A DNA stretch of 64,000 bases from Planctomycetota bacterium (GTDB lineage: Bacteria; Planctomycetota; UBA8742; UBA2392): positions 310,001 to 374,000 of the forward strand of contig JACKID010000003.1 of the NCBI GenBank assembly GCA_020638675.1. Direction: 5' to 3'. The translations under genes and the position numbers were made by a program. The notes beneath the pieces were generated by a model that was not told where the DNA came from, made no database searches, and saw only the letters and a program-made list of their open reading frames with translations. Below, piece after piece: positions 53,081 to 61,505 of the stretch (position 1 is its first letter; each line of letters opens with the position of its first letter).

Positions 53081-54241
53081 TCAGTTGGCCAGAGCGATGA
53101 CGCAAAACGTCGTGCACAACACGGGGTCGTCTTCTTTCATCAGCGGACTGTCTTCGTTGACGAAGCTGCCGTCCGTCCGCTGTGTGGGGGCGAGCGTGCG
53201 TTCGAGCTCGGCGCGCCAGTCTCCGCCCCTTCCGATCGCCGCCCACGCTTCTGCTCGCACCGCGAGGTGGTAGTGGTGGATGGCCGCGTACCATGGACTC
53301 GGGCCGTCAGTCGGAACACCCGCGGGGCGGTCGAGCCCTGGGTGTTTGTCCAGCCATTCGGTGACCGCCTTTACTCGGCCATCGTCGCGGGCGACGCCTG
53401 CCGCGAGGAGTGATAGCAGCCCATCGCATGTAGGCGTGGCGTAGCTGCGGAACCATGCCGCTCGGCCGTTGACGGCGGGCTCGAACCAGCCCTTGTTCAT
53501 GCCGGTGTCGGCGGGCGAGAAGTAAAACCCGCCGTCGAACGTGTCCGACGCATCGCCGTCGGGCTCGCCGGGTACGGGCGGCTGCGGGCGCTTGTCGTCC
53601 GGGTGTCGCTGCACCATGCGCAGGAACGCCTGCGCGCGCTCGGCCGTTTCGCGATCGAGCTCGCCTGCTTCGGACAATGCCTGCAACGCGTGCCGCGTGT
53701 GGCCGATGTCCATCACGCCGGGGTGTCCCTCGCTGCCGAATCCCCAACCACCCCAGCGCACAGAATCCGGGGCGATGCCACGCTCGGGGCCAAACTGCAG
53801 TGCTTTCAGACAAGCGCACATGCGTTTGATCAGCGGTCTGTCTTTTTCGTTCCCGGCGGCGACAAGACAGCGCACGCCGTACGCGGTTGCATGTGTTGGA
53901 TAGTCGGCGATGTCCGGATCCGCGCGCCCGAGGCAGCCTTCGGTGTTGGTGTTCTTGCGAATGAACTCCAGCGCTCGCTCTACGCCGCCTTCCGGTCGCT
54001 GAGCCTTCTCAACGGGCACGCTCATCAGCGCGTGCAGCACGTAGGGCGTCAGGCTCTGGCCGGAGCGCATGAGACCGTATGTCGGGCTGTGCCATCCACC
54101 GTCTTCCGATTGCTGCATCCACAGCCACTGGCAGGCGCGTTGCAGCATCGTTGGCTTCGGCGGCGGGGTCGGCGGACCGTTGCCGCCGCCGCACGCAGCG
54201 GCGAACAACAAAGGCAGCAGGCATAGTGAGAGCCTTCGCAT
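53081..54241 (-). CDS. Lipoprotein with alpha/alpha-toroid (prenyltransferase/squalene oxidase-like) repeats
   Basis: 386 residues. The signal peptide ends in the lipobox FAAAC (Cys 17), then GGGNGPPTPPPKP. The mature part has QW-like repeats (ACQWLWMQQSEDGGWHSP; DSVRWGGWGFGSEGHPGVMD; TQRTDGSFVNEDSP), as in prenyltransferase/squalene oxidase-fold proteins. No cyclase DxDD motif is visible, so it is a fold relative and not a terpene cyclase. It lies downstream of two related proteins and 40 bp upstream of the FeS/NrfD gene, all on the minus strand. Confidence 0.78.
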   Translation of the reverse strand: MRRLSLCLLPLLFAAACGGGNGPPTPPPKPTMLQRACQWLWMQQSEDGGWHSPTYGLMRSGQSLTPYVLHALMSVPVEKAQRPEGGVERALEFIRKNTNTEGCLGRADPDIADYPTHATAYGVRCLVAAGNEKDRPLIKRMCACLKALQFGPERGIAPDSVRWGGWGFGSEGHPGVMDIGHTRHALQALSEAGELDRETAERAQAFLRMVQRHPDDKRPQPPVPGEPDGDASDTFDGGFYFSPADTGMNKGWFEPAVNGRAAWFRSYATPTCDGLLSLLAAGVARDDGRVKAVTEWLDKHPGLDRPAGVPTDGPSPWYAAIHHYHLAVRAEAWAAIGRGGDWRAELERTLAPTQRTDGSFVNEDSPLMKEDDPVLCTTFCVIALAN

Positions 54242-54263
54242 CGTGGAATCCTAGCAAAGACAC

Positions 54264-54288
54264 GCGGCCGACGTACGCCGTCGGCCGC
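54264..54288 (-). terminator. Hairpin after the 463-aa toroid lipoprotein gene
   Basis: A perfect 10-bp stem (GCGGCCGACG / CGTCGGCCGC) with a 5-nt loop is followed on the minus strand by GTGTCTTTGC. It lies 20 bp beyond the stop codon. The T-tract is weak. Confidence 0.5.
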
Positions 54289-54308
54289 GCGCGAAGACCG
54301 GTCTCGAT

Positions 54309-55700
54309 CTAGTTGTCCTTTGCCTTCTTGTCTTCCTTGACGCTCGCCAGCGGGCTGGTGTCGAGCAGCACGTGGACGTCGCGATCGGCAGTGAGGCACA
54401 GGATCGCGGCCGCCGTGCAGATCACCGGGCTGGTGATGCAGTGCTGGCCGCTCCAGCTTCCGTCGGTGTTCTGGATCTTGTTGAACATGGTGTGCATCTT
54501 TTCGTTCCACTTGCTCCAGGTGTCGCCGCCGGTGATGACGATCGACTCGCTGCTCATCATGTAGCTGATGAACTCCTCACCACCGTTGTTGCCGAATCCT
54601 GAAAGATAGTTCGGGTCATCGAGACGCTTTACCAGCGTGCCGTTCTGCTTCCATGCCGTGGCTTTGTTCTCGGCTTCGTCCTTTGCGTAGCCGAGCTTCT
54701 CCAGCGTTGCCGTGCTGACGGTGGCATCTGCGGGCAGATCACCGTTCTTCTTTGCCTCTTCGACAGCTTTCTCGGCTTCCGTAGCGTCCTTGGCCGTGGC
54801 GCGCTGGGTGGCTGCGCCGGCGTAGAAGCCCACGCCCGCGGCCGCGCTGGACTTCACGCCCCCGACAACACCCGTATCGGCGTCAACATCGCGGCGCTGG
54901 TATTCGCGTGAACGTTCGATCACCTTGTCGTCCACATCGCGCCCGGCGACCTGCGCCAGCTCGAGTGCCTGGTTGTTCATCGAGGACTGCAGCACCGGCG
55001 CCCATCCCTGGGTGGTCCAGCCGCCGTCTTCGCCCTGCGATTTCTCGATCTTCTTGATGCACTTGTCGAGCGCGCGCTCCACGCGGGCTTGCAGCACCGC
55101 GTCCGGCTCGGTCAGCGGCAGCACTCGTGCGAGGAACTGCGACGTCATGGAGGTATCGATGATCTGGCCCAACTTGGTCTGCAACTGCGTGCCGCGGATA
55201 TCGGTGATGTAGGGGCCGTCCTCGCCAGCTTCCTCGACGGCCGCGACGATGTACTTCGTGGCCTTGAGAACGGAATCCGCGTGTTTGCCCGAGAACGGGG
55301 TGCTGCCGGCGCGCATCAGCGCCATGGCGGCGAAGCTGGTGCTGCCGGGATCTGTCTTCACGGCGTGGGGGTCCTTGATGTCCTGGTGCGCGTGTGAGCC
55401 ACCGCCCCAGCCGCCGTCTTCGTGCTGCGCGGCGACCAGGTAGTCGATGCCCTTGACCATGAACGGGTCGATGGGGCCGGGCTCAGGCAGCTCATGGCCG
55501 ATCGTCGTGCCTGTGCCGGTATTGGAGTGATCGACTTTGTCGGGCGGCGTGTTGTCTTTGTTCGAGCCGCCGCAGGTGGTACTGCCGGCGCCACCGCCGC
55601 ATGGGTCGGGTGGAGTTTCCTTGTGACTGACGCAGGCCGTCAACATGAAGCCCGCAAAAGCGGCGCAGGTGAGCGCGAGTGTGGTTCTGTTCCGTGGCAT
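54309..55700 (-). CDS. Toroid-repeat lipoprotein, paralogue of the downstream half of the 837-aa protein
   Basis: 463 residues. Signal peptide with lipobox MLTAC (Cys 23), then a Gly/Cys/Asn-rich linker (CGGGAGSTTCGGSNKDN). From about residue 70 it aligns throughout with the C-terminal ~420 residues of the 55860-58373 protein: GHELPEPG, LVAAQHEDGGWGGG, GTQLQTKLGQIIDTS, QGEDGGWTTQGWAPVLQSSMNNQALELA, GFGNNGGEEFISYMM, NEKMHTMFNKIQNTDGSW and ITSPVICTAAAILCLTADR. The GEDGGW and TDGSWSG stretches are QW-like toroid repeats. Function unknown; probably membrane-anchored on the periplasmic side. Confidence 0.8.
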   Translation of the reverse strand: MPRNRTTLALTCAAFAGFMLTACVSHKETPPDPCGGGAGSTTCGGSNKDNTPPDKVDHSNTGTGTTIGHELPEPGPIDPFMVKGIDYLVAAQHEDGGWGGGSHAHQDIKDPHAVKTDPGSTSFAAMALMRAGSTPFSGKHADSVLKATKYIVAAVEEAGEDGPYITDIRGTQLQTKLGQIIDTSMTSQFLARVLPLTEPDAVLQARVERALDKCIKKIEKSQGEDGGWTTQGWAPVLQSSMNNQALELAQVAGRDVDDKVIERSREYQRRDVDADTGVVGGVKSSAAAGVGFYAGAATQRATAKDATEAEKAVEEAKKNGDLPADATVSTATLEKLGYAKDEAENKATAWKQNGTLVKRLDDPNYLSGFGNNGGEEFISYMMSSESIVITGGDTWSKWNEKMHTMFNKIQNTDGSWSGQHCITSPVICTAAAILCLTADRDVHVLLDTSPLASVKEDKKAKDN

Positions 55701-55815
55701 GGGATTCCTCAGCTATGGGGACTCGGGGATTCTTCCTATCCCCTTAAGTACGCAGCCGAGGGCCAAGGGTTCCAACGATCCGGATTTGTTACATCGCGTT
55801 TACACAGCAAACGAA

Positions 55816-55841
55816 GAACGCCCGGCGGCCACCGGGCGTTC
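55816..55841 (-). terminator. Hairpin after the 837-aa toroid protein gene
   Basis: A perfect 10-bp stem (GAACGCCCGG / CCGGGCGTTC) with a 6-nt loop is followed on the minus strand by TTCGTTTGC, 18 bp after the stop codon. It is a plausible intrinsic terminator separating the two paralogues. Confidence 0.6.
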
Positions 55842-55859
55842 GCGGCGCCGCGATCGGCG

Positions 55860-58373
55860 CTAGTCCCCGGTCAAAGGACCTTCTGACTTCTTGCCGTCCT
55901 TCTTCTTGCTGTCGCCGCTGCTGGTGGAGTGCTTGAGCGGCGGCGCTTCTTCGACCAGCACGTGAACTTCCCGGTCGGCCGTCAGGCACATCAGCACGGC
56001 CGCGGTGCAAAGCACCGGGCTGGTGATGCAGTGGTGGCCGCTCCAGCTTCCGTCGGTGTTCTGAATCTTCTCGAACATGGTGTGCATCTTCTCGTTCCAG
56101 GCCTCCCAACTTTCGTCGCCCGTGATGACAACGCTTTCTGTGCTAAGCATGTAGCTGATGAACTCCTCGCCGCCGTTGTTGCCAAAGCCCTTCAGGTAGT
56201 TCTCGTCTTCCAGCTTGGCCAGAAGGGTCTCATAGCGCTGGAACGCCGTTGCCTTTGCCGATGCTTTCTCGTCTGTATAGCCGATGGCGCGCAGGTTCTT
56301 GTCGCTGACCTCGGCGTCTTCCGGAAGCGCACGCACGTTCTTGGCGTTCGACATCGCCATCGTCACTTCGGCGGCGTCCCCGGCCGCTGAGCGGAACGCA
56401 GCGGCGCCAGAGTAAAACGCGACGCCGGCGGATGCTGCGCCCTTGCCGCTGGTGGTGCTGCCCTTGTCGACCACCACGTCCCGTCCCAGGTACTCCCGCG
56501 AACGGGCCAGCACGCTCGTGTCTACTTCACAGCCTGCCAGCACGGCCAGCTCCAGCGCCTGGTTATTCATCGCGGACTGCAATACGGGGGCCCAGCCCGC
56601 CGTGATCCAGCCGCCGTCTTCGCCCTGCGAATCCTCGATCTTGCGCAGGCACTTGTAGAGCGCGGCTTCCACGCGCGTGTGCAGCTTGCGGTCGCATTCG
56701 GTCTGCGGCAGCGCGCGCGCCAGAAACTGCGCTGCAACGGCCGTGTCGACAATCTGGCCCAGCTTGCGCTGCAGCTGTGTACCTTCGGCCGAAGTAATAC
56801 GCGGGCCTTCTTCTGCGGCGCGCTCGACGGCGTCGACCACGTACTTGGTTGCCTTGAGAACGGTATCTTTGTGTTTGCCGGCGAACGGTGTGTTGCCCGC
56901 CCGCATCAGTGCCATGCCGGCGAAGGCAGTGGTGCCGGGGTCGGTCGCGACACCCTTGGTGTTGCTTCCCCAGGCCGCGCCCCAGCCACCGTCGGTTTCC
57001 TGTGTCATGACCAGGTACTCGATACCCTTGAGCATGAAGCTCTGGATCTCGCCTGGCTCGGGCAATTCGTGGCCGTAGCCTGTGAAGACCCGTGGTACGC
57101 CTTCCGGCAGACCCTTGGCGTGTAACACTGAGCAGGCGTGCATCGCGTGCGCCACTTCCGCCATCGTCAGGTCCGCCAGGGGTGCGTCGTTGCCGACAAG
57201 CCCGCCGCTGAAGGCAAGACACTCCAGTGCGGCGTCGCAGGCCGCAAGCGCGCTGCGACGATCCGCCAGATCGAGTGTGCGGGAGAGCTGGCCGGCGTTG
57301 CGGACCATGCCGCTGGGGTCGTGACCTTCGATTGCGAGATTGGTGATTTCCTTGCGCCACGCCTGCGCCTGATGCCCCTGCGGGGCGAGGTTTGCGGCGA
57401 AGCTGCGAATCAGCGCCAGTCGGGTTCCCGCGAGGGGCGATCCGGCGTAATCCGTATCGAGGCGGCGCAACAGCACGGGTACGTCTTCCAGTGTCTTTTC
57501 GATGCTGCGGGAGACACCCTTGCCCAAGGTGTCGCCCGGTGCGTCGTTGGCGAGGCTGAGCGTCGCGATGGCCAGCAGGTTGGTATCGAGGTCCTCCGCT
57601 TCGCTGTTACTGGCGGGTTTGCTGGTCCAGCCGCTGGTTTCGCCGGCTGCACCGATCAAGTCTCTGAGAGCGGTTTCCCAGCTGCGGTCGCTGAACCTCA
57701 GCCCAAGCTCCTTGGCGAAGCGGCAGATCACCGCGCGCCACACCTGGTTGCCGTACCAGCGCGGGTCGATGGTGTTACCAGAGATCAGCGGCGAGTTTTC
57801 GTCCGTAACGTGCCGCAGTTTCAGCGCGGCATCGAGTACATCGTCGGCCCGCTCGCGCAGCTCTTCGGCCATGTCCAACCCCGTGCGGCGCAGGGCTTGC
57901 GTGCAAACGCCGAGGTGCAGCGCGTATTCGCTCAGGCTGCATTTGTCGGATGGTATGGGTGCTGCCAGGAACAGGCGCAGCCACTGTTTCGTGGATTGCG
58001 AAGCAGGCATCCCCGAAGCCAGTATTGCCCACAGCCGCAGCATGCCCGGTTTGTCCAGCTCGCCGCTCGGTTGCTCATAGGGTGGCAGCGCGCAGGCCGC
58101 GAATGCGCGCCCGGCCATCAATTCGTCCTCGTACTGCGGACGCAGCAGGTAACGCAGATGGTTGATGACGACGCGCTGCTCCGGCGTCAGGTCGGCGAGC
58201 GCCGCCCGCGCGGTGCTGAGCTCTTCCTCAGTAAGCTGGCGAACGCCGGAGGGCTGAGCCTCCTGCTTCTGCTCGGACTTCGACGTGTCGGCGTCATTGG
58301 CGTGGTGAATCGTCGCGGGTGCGACGACGACCGACAGCAGAACACACGCAGCAAGGCGGGAAACGGAGCGCAT
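55860..58373 (-). CDS. Exported toroid-repeat protein with extra N-terminal domain (837 aa)
   Basis: Start MRSVSRLAACVLLSVVVAP at 58373 with GGAG 7 nt upstream. The N-terminus is a secretory signal; a Cys at residue 9 is not in lipobox context. Residues about 20-410 are a helical region without recognisable family (LTPEQRVVINHLRYLLRPQYE). Residues about 415-815 are the toroid module shared with the 463-residue lipoprotein (EYLVMTQETDGGWGAAWG; QGEDGGWITAGWAPVLQSAM; GFGNNGGEEFISYML; IQNTDGSWSGHHCITSP). The C-terminal tail is charged (SGDSKKKDGKKSEGP). It is the first of three tandem genes. Confidence 0.78.
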   Translation of the reverse strand: MRSVSRLAACVLLSVVVAPATIHHANDADTSKSEQKQEAQPSGVRQLTEEELSTARAALADLTPEQRVVINHLRYLLRPQYEDELMAGRAFAACALPPYEQPSGELDKPGMLRLWAILASGMPASQSTKQWLRLFLAAPIPSDKCSLSEYALHLGVCTQALRRTGLDMAEELRERADDVLDAALKLRHVTDENSPLISGNTIDPRWYGNQVWRAVICRFAKELGLRFSDRSWETALRDLIGAAGETSGWTSKPASNSEAEDLDTNLLAIATLSLANDAPGDTLGKGVSRSIEKTLEDVPVLLRRLDTDYAGSPLAGTRLALIRSFAANLAPQGHQAQAWRKEITNLAIEGHDPSGMVRNAGQLSRTLDLADRRSALAACDAALECLAFSGGLVGNDAPLADLTMAEVAHAMHACSVLHAKGLPEGVPRVFTGYGHELPEPGEIQSFMLKGIEYLVMTQETDGGWGAAWGSNTKGVATDPGTTAFAGMALMRAGNTPFAGKHKDTVLKATKYVVDAVERAAEEGPRITSAEGTQLQRKLGQIVDTAVAAQFLARALPQTECDRKLHTRVEAALYKCLRKIEDSQGEDGGWITAGWAPVLQSAMNNQALELAVLAGCEVDTSVLARSREYLGRDVVVDKGSTTSGKGAASAGVAFYSGAAAFRSAAGDAAEVTMAMSNAKNVRALPEDAEVSDKNLRAIGYTDEKASAKATAFQRYETLLAKLEDENYLKGFGNNGGEEFISYMLSTESVVITGDESWEAWNEKMHTMFEKIQNTDGSWSGHHCITSPVLCTAAVLMCLTADREVHVLVEEAPPLKHSTSSGDSKKKDGKKSEGPLTGD

Positions 58374-58569
58374 GGAAACTCCAATGCGGGGAGGGGAGAG
58401 CGGGCTCACTTGGGGTTACTGCAATGCTTTTCAAAGGATAAGGAGTTGGCCCGCGCCACGAAATGGCTTTGCGCATTTGCCATTGCCGATTGGTTGGAAT
58501 GTCTTCGGATCGTTGCATATCGGGAATGGCGACCCGGATCGGCGAGTGCTCTCCAGCTGGCGGCCGGTG

Positions 58570-58639
58570 GCAAGTGCGGACCGCCAGCCTATTGGGCCTG
58601 GCGGAACTGGTTGGTACCGGGGACAGGAACCGCACTTGC
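58570..58639. repeat. Nested palindromic element (REP-like)
   Basis: The outer arms GCAAGTGCGG (58570-58579) and CCGCACTTGC (58630-58639) form a perfect 10-bp inverted repeat. Within it CCGCCAG (58581-58587) pairs with CTGGCGG (58598-58604), and a GGTACCGGGGACAGGAACC stretch fills the rest. The fold and the GGGGACAGGAACCG motif resemble intergenic REP-type elements. Confidence 0.6.
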
Positions 58640-58839
58640 GTGCGTGGTGGAAATCAACTGGTCCTCGTGCCTGGACCTTCTTGCACTGGCCCGCGCCGTG
58701 CTGGCCACGCCAACCTGACATCGCATTGATGCCCGGACTCGACTGCTCCGGTTCTGCGGATCGCTGGAACGGTGGCCTGGGACAGATCGGGCGTGGCAGT
58801 TTCATGCCGCGAACATTTGCGCCCACACCTTTGAGCAAT

Positions 58840-58869
58840 TTGACAATCAAGAAAATAATTTTGCAGATA
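58840..58869 (+). promoter_or_regulatory. Candidate promoter of the carotenoid operon
   Basis: TTGACA at 58840 is a perfect -35 consensus, followed 18 bp later by CAGATA (58864) in an AT-rich stretch, about 75 bp before the crtB start. The -10 is weak. Confidence 0.45.
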
Positions 58870-58945
58870 AAGAAATATCCGGTCATGGCGGCGCGTTCAC
58901 GTGAGGGATCAATTCAAAGCCCAATCGCAACTCGTGAGGCCGTGC

Positions 58946-59944
58946 ATGCCCAACCGGAACTGGACAGAAGTCGAGTGGCAAATGCTGGACGCACGCGCCA
59001 GATGCGAGGCTCTACGCTGCGTGCGCGAAGCCGATGCACGCCAGGCGCTGGTGCGCCTTGGTCGCAGTGTGCTCAAGAAGTACTCCACTTCCTTCTTTAT
59101 AGTTACGCGCTTCCTGCCGCCCCTGAAGCGGGCGCAAGTCGACATGCTCTACGCGGGTGTGCGCTACCCGGACGAGGTGGTCGATACATTCGACATCAGC
59201 GCCGCCCGCAAAGACGAAAAGCTGGCCCTGTGGCGCGAACAGTTCGATCGCGCCATGCAATCATCGACCCGGCAGTCGCTGCTGGACGGCGCACCGGTGA
59301 TCGTGACCGGGCTGGCAGACGTGATGCGTGAGTGCGGGATTCCCGCCGGCTACTACCACGACTTCCTGAACGCGATGCAGGCCGACGTTCACCCGCGTCG
59401 CTACGAAACACTCGATGACCTGGTTGAAAACTACATCTACGGCAGCGCGATCGTAGTCGGCTATTTCCTCGCCTATATCTACGGGGCAAGCAGACCGGCC
59501 GATTTCGATCGCGCGCTGCGTGCGTCTCGCCGCCTGGGCATAGCGCTGCAACTGACGAACTTCGTCCGCGACGTCGCGGAAGACAAAGGCCGCGGACGCC
59601 TCTACCTCCCGCTCGACATGCTGCGCGGCAGGGGCGTCGACGAGGAAGCGCTCGGCAGTCCCGCCGCTCAAGTTTCGCTTGCGGAAGTCGTCCGCGAGCT
59701 GGCCCTCATTGCGCAGGAGCACTACTTGGCCGCTCAGCGGGACCTGGACGCCTTCGCTGCGGACTGCCGTCTCGCGATCGAGGCCTGCATCCGTGTCTAC
59801 GGCGAGTTGAACGACCGTGTGGCCGCCAGCCAGGCACCGCTTGCGAAGCGCCAGAGTGTCTCACTGTCCCGCAAATTCAGCGTGCTGCCGGCGAGCAAGT
59901 ACTGGCGCCTGCCGCTTGCATACATGGGCCTGGAGCCCGCCTAG
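58946..59944 (+). CDS. crtB: Phytoene/squalene synthase family protein
   Basis: 332 residues from ATG 58946 (GAGG 6 nt upstream); a GTG at 58901 would add 15 residues. Both substrate/Mg2+-binding Asp motifs are present: YPDEVVDTFD and LTNFVRDVAEDKGRGRLYLP. STSFFIVTRFLPP at the N-terminus is typical of trans-isoprenyl head-to-head synthases. It condenses two prenyl diphosphates: two GGPP to phytoene, or two FPP to squalene or dehydrosqualene. The CrtE-type synthase in the same operon favours phytoene. crtI starts 7 bp downstream. Confidence 0.9.
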   Translation: MPNRNWTEVEWQMLDARARCEALRCVREADARQALVRLGRSVLKKYSTSFFIVTRFLPPLKRAQVDMLYAGVRYPDEVVDTFDISAARKDEKLALWREQFDRAMQSSTRQSLLDGAPVIVTGLADVMRECGIPAGYYHDFLNAMQADVHPRRYETLDDLVENYIYGSAIVVGYFLAYIYGASRPADFDRALRASRRLGIALQLTNFVRDVAEDKGRGRLYLPLDMLRGRGVDEEALGSPAAQVSLAEVVRELALIAQEHYLAAQRDLDAFAADCRLAIEACIRVYGELNDRVAASQAPLAKRQSVSLSRKFSVLPASKYWRLPLAYMGLEPA

Positions 59945-59951
59945 GAACACC

Positions 59952-61505
59952 ATGGCGATCGCATTGACGGATGCCCCACGGCAGTCGAAGCCCATCCACG
60001 GCGATTCGCGCCATGCGATCATCGTTGGTGCGGGCCTCGGTGGCCTCAGCACGGCCATACATCTGCGCCGTCGTGGCTATCGGGTCACGGTGCTGGAGGC
60101 CAATGACCGCGTCGGCGGTCGTGCGAACCGCATTGAGCGCGATGGCTTTCACTTCGACACCGGCCCCTCCCTGCTCAATTACCCGTGGGTGTTTCGCGAG
60201 CTTTTCGAAGCCGCGGGCCAAGACATGGACGAGCAGGTCAGACTGCTCCCGGTGGATCCGTCGGTTGCATTTCAGTGGCGCGACGGGCGCAAGCTGACCT
60301 TGAGCAGCGATTTCACCCTGCTGTTGAAAGAGTTCGCGCGATTTGAGCCCCCGGCCGGCCCGGCCCTGACTGCCTGGCTTCGCGACAGCGCTGAGAAATT
60401 CCGCATCTCGTTCGAGAAGCTGGTCACCCGCAACGCCAGTGGCGTGCTTGACTGGTTCAGCCCGCTTGGCTTGCGGGACCTCGTGCGTACTGGGGTCTGG
60501 CGGTCGATGGATCGCGAGTTCAGGCGCTTCTTCCAGAGTCGCCACATCCGTGAAGCGCTCGGTGCGTACGCGATGTACCTCGGTGGCTCGCCGTTCAGCC
60601 TGCCGGGCATCTTCACGATTCTGGCTTACGGTGAGATTGCCCATGGCCTGTGGCTGCCGAAGGGTGGCATCTACGCCATGATCCAGGCGATTGAGCGCGC
60701 GGCCCGCGGTATGGGCGTGGAGATCCGCACCAGCGCGCGCGTCCACCAGATTGTGATTCGCAATCACCGCGCCGAGGCTGTTGACCTTGCAGACGGCACT
60801 CGCATCTCAGCGGACGTCATTGTCAGCAACGTGGACGTACCGACAACGGATTCGCGCCTGATCGGCGACGACAAACTGCGCCGCGAGGGCGCCAGCAGGG
60901 CGGCAAAGACCGCCATGACGCCCGGCGTGCTGACCTTCTATTGGGGCGTGCGCGGCGAGTTGCCGAACCTCGGCCATCACACGATCTTCCTGCCGGATGC
61001 GTACAAGCGCACCTTCCGCGACCTGACTTCCCGCGGACGCATTCCAGACGACTTGCCATTCTACGTGTCCGTGCCGTCTCGAACGGATGCCGCGCTTGCA
61101 CCGCGTGGCGATACGCAACTGTTTGTGCTCGTGCCCACGCCGACGCTGGATCACCTGCAGACGCTCGACTGGTCGGCCGAAGTGCCGCGGCTGAAAGGCA
61201 AAGTCCTAGAGCGCCTCGCAAAGCACGGCGTGACACTGCACCCGGAGCGCATCGCCGTCGAGGAAGCCTGGACCCCGGTTGAGTGGCGCAGTCGCTTCGG
61301 GCTCTACAACGGCTCGGCGTTCGGTGCCGCTCACAACCTGACGCAAGTGGGTCCATTCCGCGCGCCCAACCGGTCGCGACGGGTTGACGGGCTCTACTAC
61401 GCGGGTGCGGGCACTACGCCGGGCACCGGCATGCCCATGGTGATTCTCAGCGGAAAGATGACCGCGGAAAGGATCGAGCAGGATGCACTACGTATCGCAC
61501 GGTAG
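59952..61505 (+). CDS. crtI: Phytoene desaturase-type carotenoid oxidoreductase
   Basis: 517 residues starting MAIALTDAPRQSKP at 59952. The N-terminal FAD-binding motif is AIIVGAGLGGLSTAIHLRRRGYRVTVLEANDRVGGRA, and the conserved C-terminal segment of CrtI-type enzymes is GLYYAGAGTTPGTGMPMVILSGKM. The middle part (TGPSLLNYPWVFRELFEAAG) and GGIYAMIQAIERAA are also family-typical. It introduces double bases into phytoene, or into a C30 analogue if the operon makes diapocarotenoids. Its end overlaps the next gene by 23 bp. Confidence 0.9.
   Translation: MAIALTDAPRQSKPIHGDSRHAIIVGAGLGGLSTAIHLRRRGYRVTVLEANDRVGGRANRIERDGFHFDTGPSLLNYPWVFRELFEAAGQDMDEQVRLLPVDPSVAFQWRDGRKLTLSSDFTLLLKEFARFEPPAGPALTAWLRDSAEKFRISFEKLVTRNASGVLDWFSPLGLRDLVRTGVWRSMDREFRRFFQSRHIREALGAYAMYLGGSPFSLPGIFTILAYGEIAHGLWLPKGGIYAMIQAIERAARGMGVEIRTSARVHQIVIRNHRAEAVDLADGTRISADVIVSNVDVPTTDSRLIGDDKLRREGASRAAKTAMTPGVLTFYWGVRGELPNLGHHTIFLPDAYKRTFRDLTSRGRIPDDLPFYVSVPSRTDAALAPRGDTQLFVLVPTPTLDHLQTLDWSAEVPRLKGKVLERLAKHGVTLHPERIAVEEAWTPVEWRSRFGLYNGSAFGAAHNLTQVGPFRAPNRSRRVDGLYYAGAGTTPGTGMPMVILSGKMTAERIEQDALRIAR

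Larger units (their letters stand above)
58374..58945. other. Intergenic region upstream of the carotenoid operon
   Basis: 572 bp between divergent genes without a convincing coding region. It contains the nested palindrome at 58570-58639 and an AT-rich promoter-like stretch at 58840-58885. I looked for a tRNA and found none. Confidence 0.6.

Noticed and set aside
53081..58373. Squalene-hopene or other terpene cyclase next to the carotenoid genes
   Set aside because: The proteins have signal peptides or lipoboxes and lack a DxDD catalytic motif; only the toroid repeat pattern is shared.
58600..58680. Possible tRNA suggested by the translated string GDRNRTC
   Set aside because: No T-loop GTTCRA-type sequence, no seven-base acceptor stem and no anticodon arm; the structure is the palindromic element at 58570-58639.
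57138..58718. 526-codon plus-strand frame opposite the toroid protein gene
   Set aside because: Low-complexity Arg/Ala/Gln translation typical of an antisense shadow, running through an intergenic region without a ribosome site.
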